Assembly: GCA_023388605.1 (NCBI GenBank)
Contig: JAEWFX010000053.1
Location: forward strand, 1 to 18,730
DNA length: 18,730 bases
Source of the DNA: Bacillota bacterium
GTDB taxonomy: Bacteria; Bacillota; Clostridia; Saccharofermentanales; DTU023
Direction of reading: 5' to 3'
How positions within the stretch are numbered: position 1 is the first letter of the stretch; every line of letters begins with the position of its first letter. This document shows positions 7,000 through 14,520 of this stretch, in pieces. Position numbers and translations under genes: made by a program. Below the pieces are notes generated by a model that was given only the letters and a program-made list of their open reading frames with translations, made no database searches and was not told the DNA's origin.

Positions 7000-7248
7000 T
7001 TAGAGATGGCTCTTGATAAATTCTTCGATATTGCCGATGGTAGGTTGACGCAAGAGATCCTCGCCAGCGATCAAGCAGGGTGTTGTGCGAACGCTGTGCT
7101 CTGAGACCATGGACATAAATCTATCTTCATCTTCTTGACGGTTGACGATCTCGATAGCACCATCATATTTCCCCGCTAATCCATGTTTGAGAAACTGCTT
7201 GATACTTTCGCATTGGGGACAATCATTTTGAGTCAGTAAATAAATCAT
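7000..7248 (-). CDS. nrdH: NrdH-like glutaredoxin/thioredoxin-fold redoxin
   Basis: A small dithiol protein of 82 residues with a CPQC active site at 10-13, directly after the first beta strand (MIYLLTQND), and a cis-proline at TTP (P57). In class Ib systems NrdH reduces the C-terminal cysteines of NrdE after each turnover. The role here rests on context: it is the last gene of nrdI-nrdE-nrdF-nrdH, 39 bases after nrdF. The C-terminal WSGFRP block of classical NrdH is missing, and an extra Cys follows the cis-proline (C58). A general glutaredoxin-like reductant is therefore an alternative. The ATG has GAGGCGAG just upstream. Confidence 0.75.
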   Translation of the reverse strand: MIYLLTQNDCPQCESIKQFLKHGLAGKYDGAIEIVNRQEDEDRFMSMVSEHSVRTTPCLIAGEDLLRQPTIGNIEEFIKSHL

Positions 7249-7287
7249 ACTCGCCTCTTTCTTAATTAAATTTTGTAATTTTTGATA

Positions 7288-8358
7288 TTAATCATCAAAG
7301 ATGAAATCTTCATCACGTAACTCTTCACTCTTCATCTTCTGATAGCCATTGCCCTTCATAGAGAAATTATCCATCGTCTTAGTCTCTGTATTAAGTCCAT
7401 TGAGCACTACGGGATTTACTTCTTCATAGGGGAAATAAGGCTCAAACCCTAAATTCATCAGTGCTTTATTGGCGTTATAACGCAAAAAAACTTTGACATC
7501 ATGAGTAAGGTCTACTGGATCATAGATCATCTCTGTCAAGCGTAATTCGAGCTGGTAAAGTTCTAACAATAAACCGTGCACAAAAGCTTTCATCTCCTGT
7601 TGACACTCATTGTCAAAGACTTCGTGGTAGATCTCCTGAGCCAATTTACCTACGTATAGACCGTGTACTGATTCGTCGCGCAAGATTAAATTGATAATCT
7701 CGCCAGCTTGCATCAGTTTTCCCTGGCCATAAAAATACAGAGGATAGTAAAAACCGCTATAAAATAGACAAGTCTCGAGGAAGACTGAAGCACACATGGC
7801 TTTGTATTGTGCTTTTTTGAATTCTAATTGATCAAAACTACCTTCTGAACCATATGCACGCAGATAATTGTAACGATCCAATTCACGATAGTAGCCGACA
7901 ATAGTATCTAAGATCTTCTGCAAAATCTCGTTGAGATTACCCCATTCATAGAGTTCATCGATATCCTGATTTTTCAGATAAGTCATGAAGATATTAGAGT
8001 AGCTCTTAGCGTGGACAGCATTCTCCATCGCTGCCATGAAATTGAGTACACTCTTGCGTTGATGCTCGTCGCTATCATTCATACTGCGAGCGACCACTGG
8101 CATACCGATGTCTCCTTGATAGGTGTCGAGGAAGGTCAAGACCAGGAGATTCTGTGCATAAGCGGTCTGAATCTCTGCAGGTAGTATGTTCCAGACGTTG
8201 AGATCAGACTGTAGCGAAATATCCTCCGGTCGCCAAAATTGCGATAGATTCTGCTCATAGAAGGCCTGAGTGAATTCATCCTCGTGTTCATTCCAATTTG
8301 CTCCTGTATATAATCTACCGCTACGGTCGTAGGTCGGTTGTAAGTGATATTTCCTCAT
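7288..8358 (-). CDS. nrdF: Class Ib ribonucleotide reductase small subunit NrdF
   Basis: The radical-generating R2 subunit carries a dinuclear metal site and a tyrosyl radical that starts catalysis in NrdE. The frame is open a further 39 codons upstream, but that part overlaps nrdE and reads as non-family sequence. The ATG at 8358 has AGAGAGG upstream and gives 356 residues, the usual length. Expected ligands D78 (LDTYQG), E112, H116, E195 (FLETCLFYSG), E229 and H232 (RDESVH) are visible, as is the radical Tyr Y120 in HAKSYS. E112 and H116 are separated by three residues where known R2 proteins have two. Late motifs FLRYNANKALMNLGFEPYF and the acidic DEDFIFDD tail are typical of class Ib. A 104-base gap with no obvious structure separates it from nrdE. 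Confidence 0.97.
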   Translation of the reverse strand: MRKYHLQPTYDRSGRLYTGANWNEHEDEFTQAFYEQNLSQFWRPEDISLQSDLNVWNILPAEIQTAYAQNLLVLTFLDTYQGDIGMPVVARSMNDSDEHQRKSVLNFMAAMENAVHAKSYSNIFMTYLKNQDIDELYEWGNLNEILQKILDTIVGYYRELDRYNYLRAYGSEGSFDQLEFKKAQYKAMCASVFLETCLFYSGFYYPLYFYGQGKLMQAGEIINLILRDESVHGLYVGKLAQEIYHEVFDNECQQEMKAFVHGLLLELYQLELRLTEMIYDPVDLTHDVKVFLRYNANKALMNLGFEPYFPYEEVNPVVLNGLNTETKTMDNFSMKGNGYQKMKSEELRDEDFIFDD

Positions 8359-8462
8359 ATAATCCTCTCTTTCTGATCTTTCAAGACATTGCCTTTGGCT
8401 GGCATCAAAACTATTCGCTGCCTGAAAATTAAAGCTCGTTGACTTTTTCCCTATTAAATAGC

Positions 8463-10595
8463 CTAGACAGCACAACTCTCACATTCTTCGACTTTTAGTT
8501 TCTGCGTCCGAGTGTAGTACAGAGTTTTTATCCCTTTGTGCTGAGCATACAGATAGTAACGGCAGAGCTCACGTGTATTGACATCACTGGTAATACACAG
8601 TTCGAAGGAGATTCCCTGATCGACATGTTTTTGGATCGTGGCGATGGTATCGATCACTTTGAACTTGTCTATCTTATAGGCTGTCTCATACATAAATGAC
8701 GCTTTGTCTAAGGCTGGCATCGGGAAATAGGTCTTTGAGTTTCCGTAAGTACGCTCCTCAACCAACTGCTTGATCGGCGTGACTGAAGGTGTAGCGCTCA
8801 TCACATAGGATATAGATCCATTCGGAGCAATTGCTAAACGGTGAGAGTTGTACAGACCATGTTCCATGACATCAGACTTGAGATTAGCCCAATCTTCATC
8901 ACTGGGAATATAGATATCAGCAAAGATTTCTTTGACCTTTTCACTCTGTGGATAAATTGCTCCTCTACCTTCAAAATAGCTACCATCAGCATATTTAGAT
9001 TGTTCGAATTGATCGAAGCGTCGTCCAGTTTCCTTCGCTTTCAAGCAGGAGTGCTCTAACGAGTAATAGTTGACTAAATTGAAGAACACATCACAGAGTT
9101 CAATATCTTCAGGTGAACCGAAGGCGATGAAATTCTCTGCGATAAAGCCATGGTGGTTCATGATACCAAAACCCACACTGCGATTTAGGCGGTTCGCCTT
9201 AGAGATGCCCGGCACATAAGTGATATCCGTCTTCTCTGACACTGAATTCATCACATCCATGGCGGCAAAAACTGTCTCACGGATACTGTTGTTGATGATC
9301 ATATTTCTCATATTGCCACTGGCCAGATTACAGGATACATCCTTACCGATCACATCTTCATCGCGTTTGTCGTAGTTGGCGAATTCACTGAGCACAGTCG
9401 GTTGTAGGATCTCTGTACAGAGATTAGAGAACTTCACTTTTTCTGCCAAAGGATTCTCACGGTTGACATTGTCAGAGAACATCAAGTACGGATAACCACA
9501 CTCTCCCTGTACCGAAGCGATTTCGTTGAGTAGTTTACGTGGATTCACCCTACGTTTACGGATCTTCGGATTCTCGACCCATTCGTCATAGTATTTGTCG
9601 ATATCGATGGCGAGATCTCCGAACGGTTTATGATATTCCTGCTCCACCGTATAGGGGTAGAAAACATACATATTCTTATCTTCACGTGCTAGTTCGATAA
9701 ATTTATCAGGGACGATCACACCTAAAGATAAGGTTTTTACACGGATATCATCATCAGCATTAAGCTTTTTGGTATTGAGAAAATCCTCGATATCGGCATG
9801 GAAAATATTGAGATAAGCCGCACCCGCACCCGGACGTTGACCCATCTGATCGGCATAGCGGAAGGCATTGTCTAAAAGTTTACAGACACCGACCACCCCT
9901 TTAGCTACATTGGCAACTCCTTTGATCGGTTCTCCCTTAGCTCGAAGATTGCTCAGGTGCAGGGATACGCCGCCACCGATCTTTGACAATTGCATGGCAA
10001 ATTCTTGAGCACGCGCAATATCATTCATCGAATCTCCTATCTCTAAGAGAAAACAAGAGACGAACTCGCCACGACGTAGACGCCCTGTGTTCAACAGAGT
10101 CGGTGTGGCAGGCGTGAAATCCTGTGCCATCAGACGATCGACAATAGCATAAGCTTTTTCGATGTCGCCATCAGCGTGATAGAGAGCTACGACTGACATG
10201 CGGTCTTCGTATCTCTCTAAGAAGACCTTGCCATCGTTACTCTTCAGCGCATAGTTGTTGTAGAACTTAAAAGCTCCCATATAGGTCGGGAAACGAAATT
10301 TATAGGCATAGGCACGCTTGAATACAGATTTGACTTCATCGAAGGTGTAATTGGCCAAAAAATCAGATTCATAATAGCCATTTTTGACTAGGTAATTGAG
10401 TTTTTCACGCAGAGAATGAAAAAACTGCGTGTGCTTATTCACTTCATTGACAAAATAAGAATAAACAGCTTCTTTATCCTTGTTCAAATCGCGGATCTTA
10501 CCGTTCTCATCGACTATCTGCGAATTTAACATGATCCATTCGGGGATTTTATATTCTTCGTTGTTATCGGGCACGATGTGCATTAAATCTGACAT
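8463..10595 (-). CDS. nrdE: Class Ib ribonucleotide reductase large subunit NrdE
   Basis: The catalytic R1 subunit reduces ribonucleoside diphosphates to deoxyribonucleotides. The 710 residues start without an ATP-cone, as is normal for class Ib. The N-terminal RNR domain is followed by TPATPTLLNTG (161-171) and C181 (FVSCFLL). The radical Cys motif NLCTEI has C393 and E395. C422 (VSCNLAS) pairs with C181 in the active-site dithiol. APNGSISY is at 590-597 and the radical-transfer tyrosines are YY at 693-694. The protein ends CESCAV with C705 and C708, the shuttle pair that NrdH or thioredoxin reduces. The ATG has an excellent AGGAGGAG, eight bases after nrdI. Confidence 0.98.
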   Translation of the reverse strand: MSDLMHIVPDNNEEYKIPEWIMLNSQIVDENGKIRDLNKDKEAVYSYFVNEVNKHTQFFHSLREKLNYLVKNGYYESDFLANYTFDEVKSVFKRAYAYKFRFPTYMGAFKFYNNYALKSNDGKVFLERYEDRMSVVALYHADGDIEKAYAIVDRLMAQDFTPATPTLLNTGRLRRGEFVSCFLLEIGDSMNDIARAQEFAMQLSKIGGGVSLHLSNLRAKGEPIKGVANVAKGVVGVCKLLDNAFRYADQMGQRPGAGAAYLNIFHADIEDFLNTKKLNADDDIRVKTLSLGVIVPDKFIELAREDKNMYVFYPYTVEQEYHKPFGDLAIDIDKYYDEWVENPKIRKRRVNPRKLLNEIASVQGECGYPYLMFSDNVNRENPLAEKVKFSNLCTEILQPTVLSEFANYDKRDEDVIGKDVSCNLASGNMRNMIINNSIRETVFAAMDVMNSVSEKTDITYVPGISKANRLNRSVGFGIMNHHGFIAENFIAFGSPEDIELCDVFFNLVNYYSLEHSCLKAKETGRRFDQFEQSKYADGSYFEGRGAIYPQSEKVKEIFADIYIPSDEDWANLKSDVMEHGLYNSHRLAIAPNGSISYVMSATPSVTPIKQLVEERTYGNSKTYFPMPALDKASFMYETAYKIDKFKVIDTIATIQKHVDQGISFELCITSDVNTRELCRYYLYAQHKGIKTLYYTRTQKLKVEECESCAV

Positions 10596-10603
10596 AACTC
10601 CTC

Positions 10604-10978
10604 CTACTCCTGATGCTCTGCTAAGTATTGGGCGATAAAATCTCTAGATTGTTGGCGTTCATGTTCGAATCCCATCGCTTCAAACTTACTGACACAGGGA
10701 ATGCGACAGGCTTTTTCTATCTTATCGCCAGCGATAGCATAATTGGCTCCCCAATTGCGGTTGCCCCCACAGGCCACACCGAAAACTTGTCGATAGTGCT
10801 TGCGCAAAAACAAAACTGTGGGCTCAGGCACCTCGCCAAAATTAAAACATCGTGTAACCAAAAAATACTCGGTTTCCAGATCCTGATCATCGATATCATG
10901 GATATCGATAGTCGGATAACCTAAAGACTCTGCATAGCTCTTACCTAGACCAGTCAAACTATCATACACAACTTTCAT
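10604..10978 (-). CDS. nrdI: NrdI flavodoxin-like protein of class Ib RNR
   Basis: NrdI is an FMN protein that supplies the oxidant (superoxide) used to assemble the dimanganese-tyrosyl radical cofactor of NrdF. The 124-residue protein shows the N-terminal phosphate-loop strand VYDSLTGLGKSYAESLG (4-20). It also has NFGEVPEPT (46-54), the family flavin-contact block, and the diagnostic GNRNWGANYAIAGDKI (about 72-87). Length is normal. It is first in the operon, with nrdE eight bases downstream. The ATG has a modest GGTGA about five bases upstream. A NrdR box and a weak promoter precede it, and the trpS terminator lies just beyond them. Confidence 0.95.
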   Translation of the reverse strand: MKVVYDSLTGLGKSYAESLGYPTIDIHDIDDQDLETEYFLVTRCFNFGEVPEPTVLFLRKHYRQVFGVACGGNRNWGANYAIAGDKIEKACRIPCVSKFEAMGFEHERQQSRDFIAQYLAEHQE

Positions 10979-11024
10979 AATTCACCGTTCAAATACAAGA
11001 TAAAGGAAACACGTCAATCAACGT

Positions 11025-11040
11025 GCACTATATATAGTAG
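11025..11040. promoter_or_regulatory. NrdR box upstream of nrdI
   Basis: The 16 bases GCACTATATATAGTAG contain a perfect 12-bp palindrome ACTATATATAGT (11027-11038). They fit the known NrdR consensus acaCwAtATaTwGtgt at all but the outermost bases. NrdR is the nucleotide-sensing repressor of bacterial RNR operons. Boxes usually occur in pairs about three helical turns apart. The only candidate partner I see, around 10995-11010, is very degenerate. The site would cover the start-site region of nrd transcription. Confidence 0.8.
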
Positions 11041-11042
11041 AT

Positions 11043-11071
11043 TGTATATTTTAGTTTTACTGTTACGGAGG
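11043..11071 (-). promoter_or_regulatory. Possible nrd operon promoter (weak)
   Basis: The minus strand has TATACA (complement of 11043-11048) as a plausible -10 box. At 17 bases upstream the sequence is CCTCCG, not a -35 consensus. The assignment rests mainly on position: downstream of the trpS terminator hairpin and directly upstream of the NrdR box, so a bound repressor would block initiation. Other A/T-rich hexamers nearby could serve instead. Confidence 0.3.
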
Positions 11072-11075
11072 CAAC

Positions 11076-11097
11076 AAAAGCTGTCTATGACAGCTTT
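11076..11097 (-). terminator. Intrinsic terminator after trpS
   Basis: On the minus strand AAAGCTGTC and GACAGCTTT form a perfect 9-bp stem (11089-11097 with 11077-11085) and a 3-base loop, ending in a TTTTG tract. It lies about 54 bases after the trpS stop codon and upstream of the nrd control region. It should therefore end the long ftsE-to-trpS transcript. The T tract is short and partly in the stem, so efficiency may be moderate. Confidence 0.7.
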
Positions 11098-11150
11098 CAA
11101 ATTGCACAAAATTATCTATTTGATTTTCGGCAGATTGTGGATAGATAGGA

Positions 11151-12164
11151 CTAATACTTGATGCCTAAAACCTCTTTGAGCTGCAGGAGATTAGCTGCTG
11201 CCACCTCACGAGCTCTCTGACTGTGCTCTAAGAGTAAGTTCATCACTGACTCAGGATCACGTGCTGCCTCTTCACGTCTTTCGCGTATGGGACGCAAGGC
11301 ATCTTGTAGAATCTGCTCCAGTCGACGTTTGACCTTGACATCGCCTAAGCCACCACGACGGTAGTGTTCTTTCCATTCTTCTAGCTCAGCACGATCCGGA
11401 TCAAATGCATCTAGATATGTGAACACAGGATTCCCTTCAACCGCACCGGGATCTTCCACTCGCAGATGATTGGGATCTGTGAACATGCCCATCACCTTCT
11501 GTTTGATGGTCTTCTCGTCATCAGCTAGATAGATACAGTTACCTAGAGATTTACCCATTTTGACTCCACCATCAGTTCCCGGTAGACGGGTTACTTTAGA
11601 TAATAGAGGCTGGCACTCCTTGAGAATATCTGTATTGAAATGATGATTGATATGGCGGACTATCTCATTAGTCTGCTCGATCATCGGCAACTGATCGCCA
11701 CCGACTGGCACCAAAGTAGCGTTGAAGGCAGTTATATCAGCTGCTTGACTGATCGGATAATTGAGGAAACCAGAAGGCACCGTATTACCGTATTCTTTCT
11801 GCTGCATCTCATTCTTGACGGTGGGGTTACGCATCAGACGAGCGAGCGTTACAAAATTCATGTACAGCATAGTGAACTCAGCTAATTCTGGCACCTGAGA
11901 CTGAATAAATATTGTATTTTTAGCGAAATCTATGCCACAGCCTATGTAATCAAAAGCGACTTGCAGAACGCTCTCACGCACCAATTGCGGATTGTGTGCA
12001 TAGTCAGTCAGAGCCTGCATATCTGCGATCATGATGTAGGTGTGTTCGTACTCATCCTGCAATTTAACACGATTCTGGAATGATCCCACATAGTGACCGA
12101 TGTGCATTTTGCCAGTAGGTCTATCACCAGTAAGCACTATTTCCTTAGTATTCAATTCTTTCAT
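11151..12164 (-). CDS. trpS: Tryptophanyl-tRNA synthetase
   Basis: A class I aminoacyl-tRNA synthetase that charges tRNA(Trp). The 337 residues carry the HIGH motif at 21-24 within PTGKMHIGHYVGS, GGDQLPMIEQTNEI (155-168) in the Rossmann fold, and KMGKS at 202-206 as the KMSKS equivalent. The C-terminal helical domain ends at about 335, normal for the bacterial enzyme. The start overlaps the hslO stop as ATGA and has GAGGAG upstream, so trpS is read from the upstream operon. There is no room for its own T-box leader. That is worth noting because many Bacillota trpS genes have one. Confidence 0.97.
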   Translation of the reverse strand: MKELNTKEIVLTGDRPTGKMHIGHYVGSFQNRVKLQDEYEHTYIMIADMQALTDYAHNPQLVRESVLQVAFDYIGCGIDFAKNTIFIQSQVPELAEFTMLYMNFVTLARLMRNPTVKNEMQQKEYGNTVPSGFLNYPISQAADITAFNATLVPVGGDQLPMIEQTNEIVRHINHHFNTDILKECQPLLSKVTRLPGTDGGVKMGKSLGNCIYLADDEKTIKQKVMGMFTDPNHLRVEDPGAVEGNPVFTYLDAFDPDRAELEEWKEHYRRGGLGDVKVKRRLEQILQDALRPIRERREEAARDPESVMNLLLEHSQRAREVAAANLLQLKEVLGIKY

Positions 12165-13048
12165 CGTTCTCCTCTATTCATCAAACCCTTGATCTGATTT
12201 TGATCAAAATGATATTTGTGCGGACAAAAATGACATTCCAACGTGATACCACTAGGATCTTTTGCTAATTCTCTGAGTTCACTATCACCCAGAGTCAACA
12301 GTGCTCTCTCCATTCCGTCAGCAGAACAATCACAACAATAATTGACGGGCATATCGCTCAAATCATTGTCGAGATTATCTCCTAGTAGCTCTTCGAGTAT
12401 TTCACGTAAACTTATACCTGATTGTAAGTGTGGAGTGATATCACCAAAAGCTTTTATCCTAGCTTCGATATCGTCCAGAATCTCATCAGTGACACCTGGT
12501 AAAGCTTGGATCAACAAGCCACCAGCTACTTCGATACCATCTTTGTCTACACGTACTCCTAAGGACATCATTGTAGGTATTTGCTCAGAATAAAAACAAT
12601 AGGCCACTAGATCTTCAGCGATCTCTCCAGATGCTAATTCGATGCGTCCTACATAAGGCTCGGCAATACTGGTGCTGCGTACAACGGTCAGATAACCTTC
12701 ACCTATGGCTGCACCTACATTGAACTTACCAGGATGATGATAGGTAGCTTCTACTACGGGGACCTGTACCAAACCTTTAACCTTGCCTCCCGGTCTGACG
12801 ACAACTGTCATGCCGCCGATGGGTCCAGATCCGTTTATTGTGATAGTCAATTGATCACTATCATTTTTGAGGTCTTGTCCCAGCAATAGAGCACCTGACA
12901 TCAAACGTCCGAGAGCTACTGCTACGATCGGTGATAATTTGTGATAATCAGTAGCTGTCTGGCAGAGGTTTTGGGACGTGATCGCACTACAGCGAATCAG
13001 GCCTTCGTATGCTGTGGCTCTAAGTAAATGATCAGCTACTTTCATCAT
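12161..13048 (-). CDS. hslO: Redox-regulated chaperone Hsp33
   Basis: Hsp33 is a cytoplasmic holdase that becomes active when oxidants release zinc from its C-terminal cysteines. The 295-residue protein has the N-terminal Hsp33 fold (GRLMSGALLLG at 47-57, NGSGPIGGM at 72-80, then PVVEATYHHPGKFNVG). The zinc switch is at the C-terminus: C239-D-C241 and C272-H-F-C275. An extra Cys, C238, precedes the first pair. The first ATG forms an ATGA overlap with the S41 protease stop. No Shine-Dalgarno is visible in front of it, so translation probably depends on re-initiation after the upstream gene. It overlaps trpS the same way. Confidence 0.97.
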   Translation of the reverse strand: MMKVADHLLRATAYEGLIRCSAITSQNLCQTATDYHKLSPIVAVALGRLMSGALLLGQDLKNDSDQLTITINGSGPIGGMTVVVRPGGKVKGLVQVPVVEATYHHPGKFNVGAAIGEGYLTVVRSTSIAEPYVGRIELASGEIAEDLVAYCFYSEQIPTMMSLGVRVDKDGIEVAGGLLIQALPGVTDEILDDIEARIKAFGDITPHLQSGISLREILEELLGDNLDNDLSDMPVNYCCDCSADGMERALLTLGDSELRELAKDPSGITLECHFCPHKYHFDQNQIKGLMNRGER

Positions 13049-14508
13049 TTGAATGTCTTAATTTTTTCGAGAGCAACTTTGAGTTGTTCGTCATCTTCAG
13101 GACTCATCTGGCCGACAGTTTTATCCTGTTGATCCTCACTTAAATGAACTTCGAAATCAGGCTCAAGGCCTACACCATCGACATTGCTACCCTTGGGCAG
13201 ATAATAATAAAAATTAGTGATATTAGCACCTGAACCATCTTCAAAATCAAAGGAGATTGTACCGACACCCTTGCCGTATGTTTTTTCCCCGACCAAAATT
13301 GCCTTGTCGTAATCACGTAAGCAACCAGAAAATAATTCACTGGCACTGGCGGTGTACTGATTGGTCAAGATCACATACTTCATATCCTCGGGAACTCCCA
13401 TCTCAGCTTTAGAGGTAATCTCTTCAGTGAATTCTTCGCCGCCACGACGACCTTTGAGGGTGATAATAGTGCCCTCAGGCAAGAGATAATCGAGCATATC
13501 AGTGACTTCCGAGACATAGCCACCAGTATTACCTCGCAGATCGAAGATCATATTCTTCGCACCTTCTTTTTGTAATTTTTCCATGGCAGCTTTGAAATTA
13601 TCACTCAAGCCCGTATCAAAAGTCGTCATACGAATATAACCGACATCTTCGGTCAACATCTTTGAACGTATATCAGAATTGGTTATTTTAGCTCGCTTGA
13701 CTGTGAATTCATACTCCTTGCTTTCACTGGGACGGTAGACGCGCAGCTTTACTTCTGTGCCTTCTTCTCCACGCACTTTATTTGCTAAATCGCTGGTATC
13801 CACCATTGTCGTGGTCTCTACTCCGTCTACAGCTAGGAAGATATCATTGACTTTGATACCAGCGAGCAAGGCGGGGCTATCGTCGGTGAGATCAGCCACT
13901 ATGAATTGTTTATCTTTACCCTGCTGGATGGTACAGCCGATACCACTGTATTCACCGCTCATATCTTCTTTGCTACGAGCATTATCTTCTGCACTGATGT
14001 AGCGAGTATATTGATCCCTATTGTTGAGCAGACCCTGCAACATCGCATCGATCAATTCCTCATCAGACAGATCTGTGTAATAGTCTTCTTTGAGTGAGTG
14101 ATAGGCAGTGTAGAGCTTATCGAGCTTAGCTCTTACTTCTGGCGTATCCTTAAAATCGAAAAATCCTTCAAATATACTGGCATAATCCTCATACTGAGGC
14201 TGGACAGAATCGACGCTTTCACTCACTGCCGACTTGTCATTTGGATTGATGAGCAAAAACTTTAACGGCAGGATAATACCGAGGAAAATAATAACTGTGA
14301 CTAAAATAGCGACAATTGCAGAGACAATATGTCGAGATTTAGTCTTTTTAGAAGCATCATCTAACTCTGCATATTGAACATCTGTGCGAATGGGTTCTAC
14401 GCTATCGACAAAGGTAGTCTGTGCTGGTGTAAAACTGCTAGACTCACCATTATTTGTATTATCTAGATAATTATTAGGATCTTTTCTATCTTGATTAAAA
14501 TCACTCAT
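13045..14508 (-). CDS. S41 family C-terminal processing protease (CtpA-like)
   Basis: A membrane-anchored serine protease of the CtpA/Prc type that would act outside the membrane. The 487 residues begin with a hydrophilic cytoplasmic stretch of about 58 residues, then one membrane segment at about 60-86. A PDZ domain (about 185-270, with SGIGCTIQQ and DDSPALLAGIKVNDIFLAVDG) and the S41 core follow. Core motifs are FDLRGNTGGYV (322-332), TASASELFSG with likely nucleophile S388, and KTYGKG with general base K413, exactly 25 residues later as in Prc and CtpB. The third triad position, Gln four residues after the Lys, is T417 here. It follows the M23 peptidase by 12 bases and overlaps hslO. The ATG has GAGGG upstream. 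The pairing with ftsEX and a wall hydrolase suggests it processes or removes that hydrolase. Confidence 0.93.
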   Translation of the reverse strand: MSDFNQDRKDPNNYLDNTNNGESSSFTPAQTTFVDSVEPIRTDVQYAELDDASKKTKSRHIVSAIVAILVTVIIFLGIILPLKFLLINPNDKSAVSESVDSVQPQYEDYASIFEGFFDFKDTPEVRAKLDKLYTAYHSLKEDYYTDLSDEELIDAMLQGLLNNRDQYTRYISAEDNARSKEDMSGEYSGIGCTIQQGKDKQFIVADLTDDSPALLAGIKVNDIFLAVDGVETTTMVDTSDLANKVRGEEGTEVKLRVYRPSESKEYEFTVKRAKITNSDIRSKMLTEDVGYIRMTTFDTGLSDNFKAAMEKLQKEGAKNMIFDLRGNTGGYVSEVTDMLDYLLPEGTIITLKGRRGGEEFTEEITSKAEMGVPEDMKYVILTNQYTASASELFSGCLRDYDKAILVGEKTYGKGVGTISFDFEDGSGANITNFYYYLPKGSNVDGVGLEPDFEVHLSEDQQDKTVGQMSPEDDEQLKVALEKIKTFK

Positions 14509-14520
14509 AAAAACCCTCGA

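Noticed and set aside
8359..8462. 104-base gap between nrdE and nrdF as a possible small gene or regulatory RNA
   Set aside because: No convincing hairpin, promoter or small coding frame was seen. It may only be a long intercistronic spacer.
8359..8475. Upstream extension of nrdF to an ATG at 8475 (starting MCCLGYL)
   Set aside because: It overlaps the nrdE end, has no family similarity and no ribosome binding site. The ATG at 8358 gives the normal NrdF N-terminus with AGAGAGG upstream.
10628..10924. Plus-strand open frame of 98 codons within nrdI
   Set aside because: It is antisense to nrdI, whose motifs are unambiguous. No start context or known domain is seen.
12164..12200. T-box riboswitch for trpS
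   Set aside because: trpS starts inside the hslO stop codon, so there is no leader to hold one.
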